Assembly: GCA_030618945.1 (NCBI GenBank)
Contig: JAUXCI010000113.1
Coordinates: forward strand, 1-7,930
DNA: 7,930 nt
Reading direction: 5' to 3'
Source: Flavobacteriaceae bacterium
GTDB lineage: Bacteria > Bacteroidota > Bacteroidia > Flavobacteriales > Flavobacteriaceae
The translations under genes were made by a program, and so were the position numbers. Shown piece by piece: positions 6,564 to 7,930 of this stretch; within the stretch, counting starts at the first letter, position 1, and the number at the start of each line of letters is the position of its first letter. The notes under the pieces are model-generated. The model did not search any database, was not told the DNA's origin, and was given only the letters and a program-made list of their open reading frames with translations.

Positions 6564-7100
6564 ATGACAAGATCAACCAACTTAGATTATATTATCCTTG
6601 GGTTAATCCAAAAACAACCACTTACTGGTTATAGAATCAGAAAAGTATTTGAAGAAACTGCCCTGGGAAATTTTGGAGGGAGCCCCGGAACCATTTACCC
6701 GGCACTCAAAAGATTAGAAAAAAATAATTTAGTACTAAAACTACCAATAGCTGAAACTGAAAAATCTCAATATAGTGTTTCTGACAGTGGCCTAGATTTA
6801 TTGAAAAATTGGTTAAAAGAATTACCTAAAAAAGAACTGGTTCAAAAAGACCTGAATCTGCTAATCCTGAAGTTTGCCTTTATGGACTCACTCTTAAGCA
6901 GGTATCACAAATTAGATTTTTTACAACACCTACTCATTAAATCACAAGACTACCTTGATGAACTTGAACATTTTTACGTACAGGAAAAAGAGATGATGCC
7001 TTTAACAGGACAATTGTCTTTTGAATATGGATTACTGTCATACACAACAACCATCAGCTGGTGCGAAAATGCCTTAGAGCGACTGTTACATACAGATTGA
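6564..7100 (+). CDS. PadR-family transcriptional regulator
   Basis: This is a 178-residue DNA-binding repressor. Residues about 6-80 are the PadR winged helix-turn-helix: LDYIILGLIQKQPLTGYRI (helix 1 and turn), GTIYPALKRLEKNNLV (the recognition helix with the hallmark TIYPxLxRLE), and the wing (EKSQYSVSDSGLDLLKNWL). Residues about 95-175 form the helical C-terminal dimerisation and ligand-sensing domain of the longer (Vir-type) PadR subgroup. Such regulators bind a small molecule and release DNA. It lies 31 bases after the membrane protein gene and is probably cotranscribed from the promoter near 5645, giving a feedback loop through the inverted-repeat operator at 5631-5668. The inducer is unknown. 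Confidence 0.93.
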   Translation: MTRSTNLDYIILGLIQKQPLTGYRIRKVFEETALGNFGGSPGTIYPALKRLEKNNLVLKLPIAETEKSQYSVSDSGLDLLKNWLKELPKKELVQKDLNLLILKFAFMDSLLSRYHKLDFLQHLLIKSQDYLDELEHFYVQEKEMMPLTGQLSFEYGLLSYTTTISWCENALERLLHTD

Positions 7101-7114
7101 CCCGATTGTAACAG
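7083..7114 (+). terminator. Candidate hairpin at the end of the PadR gene
   Basis: CTGTTACA (7083-7090) and TGTAACAG (7107-7114) are a perfect 8-base inverted repeat with a 16-base loop spanning the PadR stop codon. A pyrimidine-rich stretch (TTCTCTTTATTTATT, 7128-7142) follows but is not directly adjacent. It could help end transcription between the convergent genes, but the long loop and offset T-tract make it a weak terminator call. Confidence 0.25.
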
Positions 7115-7155
7115 CCCCTTAACAGTGTTCTCTTTATTTATTATGCGATAAGAAT

Positions 7156-7812
7156 TTATTCTTTAGCAGCTTTAAACTGTTTCGCCAATTGTTCTGAGTA
7201 TTTTGGAGCCACTTCTGCGACTGATTTAGGGTCGGTAATATTGACTGAAATAACAGCTATCATTTGATCCCCAGGTCGGTCAAGATCAAAAATTACAGTT
7301 TCTAATTTATATATCTCAGATTCATAGGTCCTAGAAGAACTTGACATATAAGCGCCTCCGTGTCCATAAGGAGAATAATAGGCACCATAATAACCATGAA
7401 AATGCGGATAATATCCACCGCCATAACCACCACCAGTTGTAGTCGTATTTATCTCAGTTTTCATGTCCTTAATAACGGTCAAAACAATACCGTTAATTCC
7501 GTCCTTAGACAATTTAGTCTCCAATTCATCAATTTGAGCCGGGTCCATTTCAAGGTTTAGATTCAGTTCTGGGTATTTTTTATAACTTTCAACCGCGTCC
7601 ATTCCACCCTCCCTAAGCCTATTGGCTATCTCCTGTTCAAACCTTTGCCTACCTACCATATCATCCACTCTTGCCATCACCAGAAAGTGATCACTTTTGG
7701 ATTCCAAAATATCCGGAGCTTTCCAAGAATCTACAACCGTTACTGAAGGTCCACAGCTTAAGGTTAACACTGTCATTGCCAAAAATAAAAATGGGATAAT
7801 AAATTTTTTCAT
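7156..7812 (-). CDS. Periplasmic lipoprotein with Gly/Tyr/His-rich insert
   Basis: This 218-residue lipoprotein has the signal MKKFIIPFLFLAMTVLTLSC, with C20 as the lipidated cysteine. The residues after it (GPSVTV) lack the acidic surface-export signal, so it probably faces the periplasm. Residues about 42-118 form an alpha/beta domain (HFLVMARVDD, an amphipathic helix RFEQEIANRLREGGMDAVESY, then GIVLTVIKDM), similar in outline to conserved lipoproteins that combine a short Rossmann-like strand-helix pattern with a flexible insert. Residues about 127-155 are a low-complexity Gly/Tyr/His stretch, followed by YESEIYKLETVIFDL, which returns to beta structure. Function is unknown. The gene is convergent with the PadR gene, with 55 bases between their ends, and is not part of that operon. 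Confidence 0.85.
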   Translation of the reverse strand: MKKFIIPFLFLAMTVLTLSCGPSVTVVDSWKAPDILESKSDHFLVMARVDDMVGRQRFEQEIANRLREGGMDAVESYKKYPELNLNLEMDPAQIDELETKLSKDGINGIVLTVIKDMKTEINTTTTGGGYGGGYYPHFHGYYGAYYSPYGHGGAYMSSSSRTYESEIYKLETVIFDLDRPGDQMIAVISVNITDPKSVAEVAPKYSEQLAKQFKAAKE

Positions 7813-7852
7813 GTTTAAGATTTTAAATTTCTTCTGTCAATTATTAAAGGTA

Positions 7853-7889
7853 CAAAATATAAGACGCTCCAAAAGAACAGAACTTTCAA
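7853..7889 (-). promoter_or_regulatory. Tentative promoter of the minus-strand lipoprotein gene
   Basis: Read on the minus strand, TATATTTTG (7861 down to 7853) followed by TACC resembles a Bacteroidota -7 box with one extra T. TTG at 7889-7887 lies 25 bases upstream, slightly too far for the usual -33 element. It would give a leader of about 35-40 bases before the ATG at 7812. Apart from a 16-base AT-only-armed palindrome at 7888-7903, nothing else is seen out to the window end. Confidence 0.3.
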
Positions 7890-7930
7890 TTTAACATTAA
7901 ATTTGCATTCCTATTTGATTTCAAACAGAA

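Noticed and set aside
7150..7163. AAGAAT-TT-ATTCTT inverted repeat at the stop of the minus-strand lipoprotein gene, considered as a bidirectional terminator
   Set aside because: The stem is only six AT-rich pairs with a two-base loop, too tight and too weak for a terminator.
7888..7903. AATTTAA-CA-TTAAATT palindrome upstream of the lipoprotein gene, considered as an operator
   Set aside because: The arms are pure A/T in AT-rich intergenic DNA, so chance is a sufficient explanation; no cognate regulator is apparent.

Overview
This window looks like chromosomal DNA from a member of the Bacteroidota, most likely a flavobacterium-like marine or environmental species. The evidence is AT-rich DNA, genes mostly lacking Shine-Dalgarno sequences, at least one clear TTTG/TAnnTTTG promoter, Bacteroidota-type lipoprotein signals, and a gene set (gluconate-2-dehydrogenase subunit 3 plus GMC oxidoreductase, S1 sulfatase lipoprotein, PadR regulator) common in that phylum. 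No RNA gene, CRISPR array, insertion sequence or phage gene is visible. No gene-free stretch exceeds about 150 bases.

Bases 1-2186 hold a two-gene redox operon. First comes the small subunit of a periplasmic FAD dehydrogenase, cut off at its 5' end by the window edge. It overlaps by 8 bases the GMC-family catalytic subunit. By analogy with LacABC-type glycoside 3-dehydrogenases this pair may oxidise a sugar or glycoside in the periplasm. The cytochrome partner is not in the window.

Bases 2187-3662 hold an exported family-3 solute-binding-like protein with an unusual C-terminal tail carrying an Asp-rich, calcium-loop-like motif. A tiny single-domain cupin follows 15 bases later. No transporter permease is next to them.

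Bases 3663-5548 hold an S1-family sulfatase with a formylglycine motif (CAPAR). It starts most plausibly at the ATG at 3809, which gives a lipoprotein with a probable surface-export signal. It ends in a chitobiase/hexosaminidase-type beta domain. Together with the GMC pair it suggests handling of sulfated or otherwise decorated glycans, but no SusC/SusD pair is present and the link is inference.

Bases 5549-7100 hold the most self-contained unit: an eight-helix membrane protein of unknown function followed by a PadR-family repressor. They are preceded by a textbook Bacteroidota promoter embedded in a large, nearly perfect inverted repeat made of two pseudo-palindromic half-sites. This is probably a self-regulated membrane-protein/PadR module. 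A separate cluster of TTTACA/TGTAAA hexamers lies just upstream.

Bases 7156-7812 on the minus strand encode a periplasmic lipoprotein with a Gly/Tyr/His-rich insert, convergent with the PadR gene. The last ~118 bases are its upstream region with a tentative promoter.
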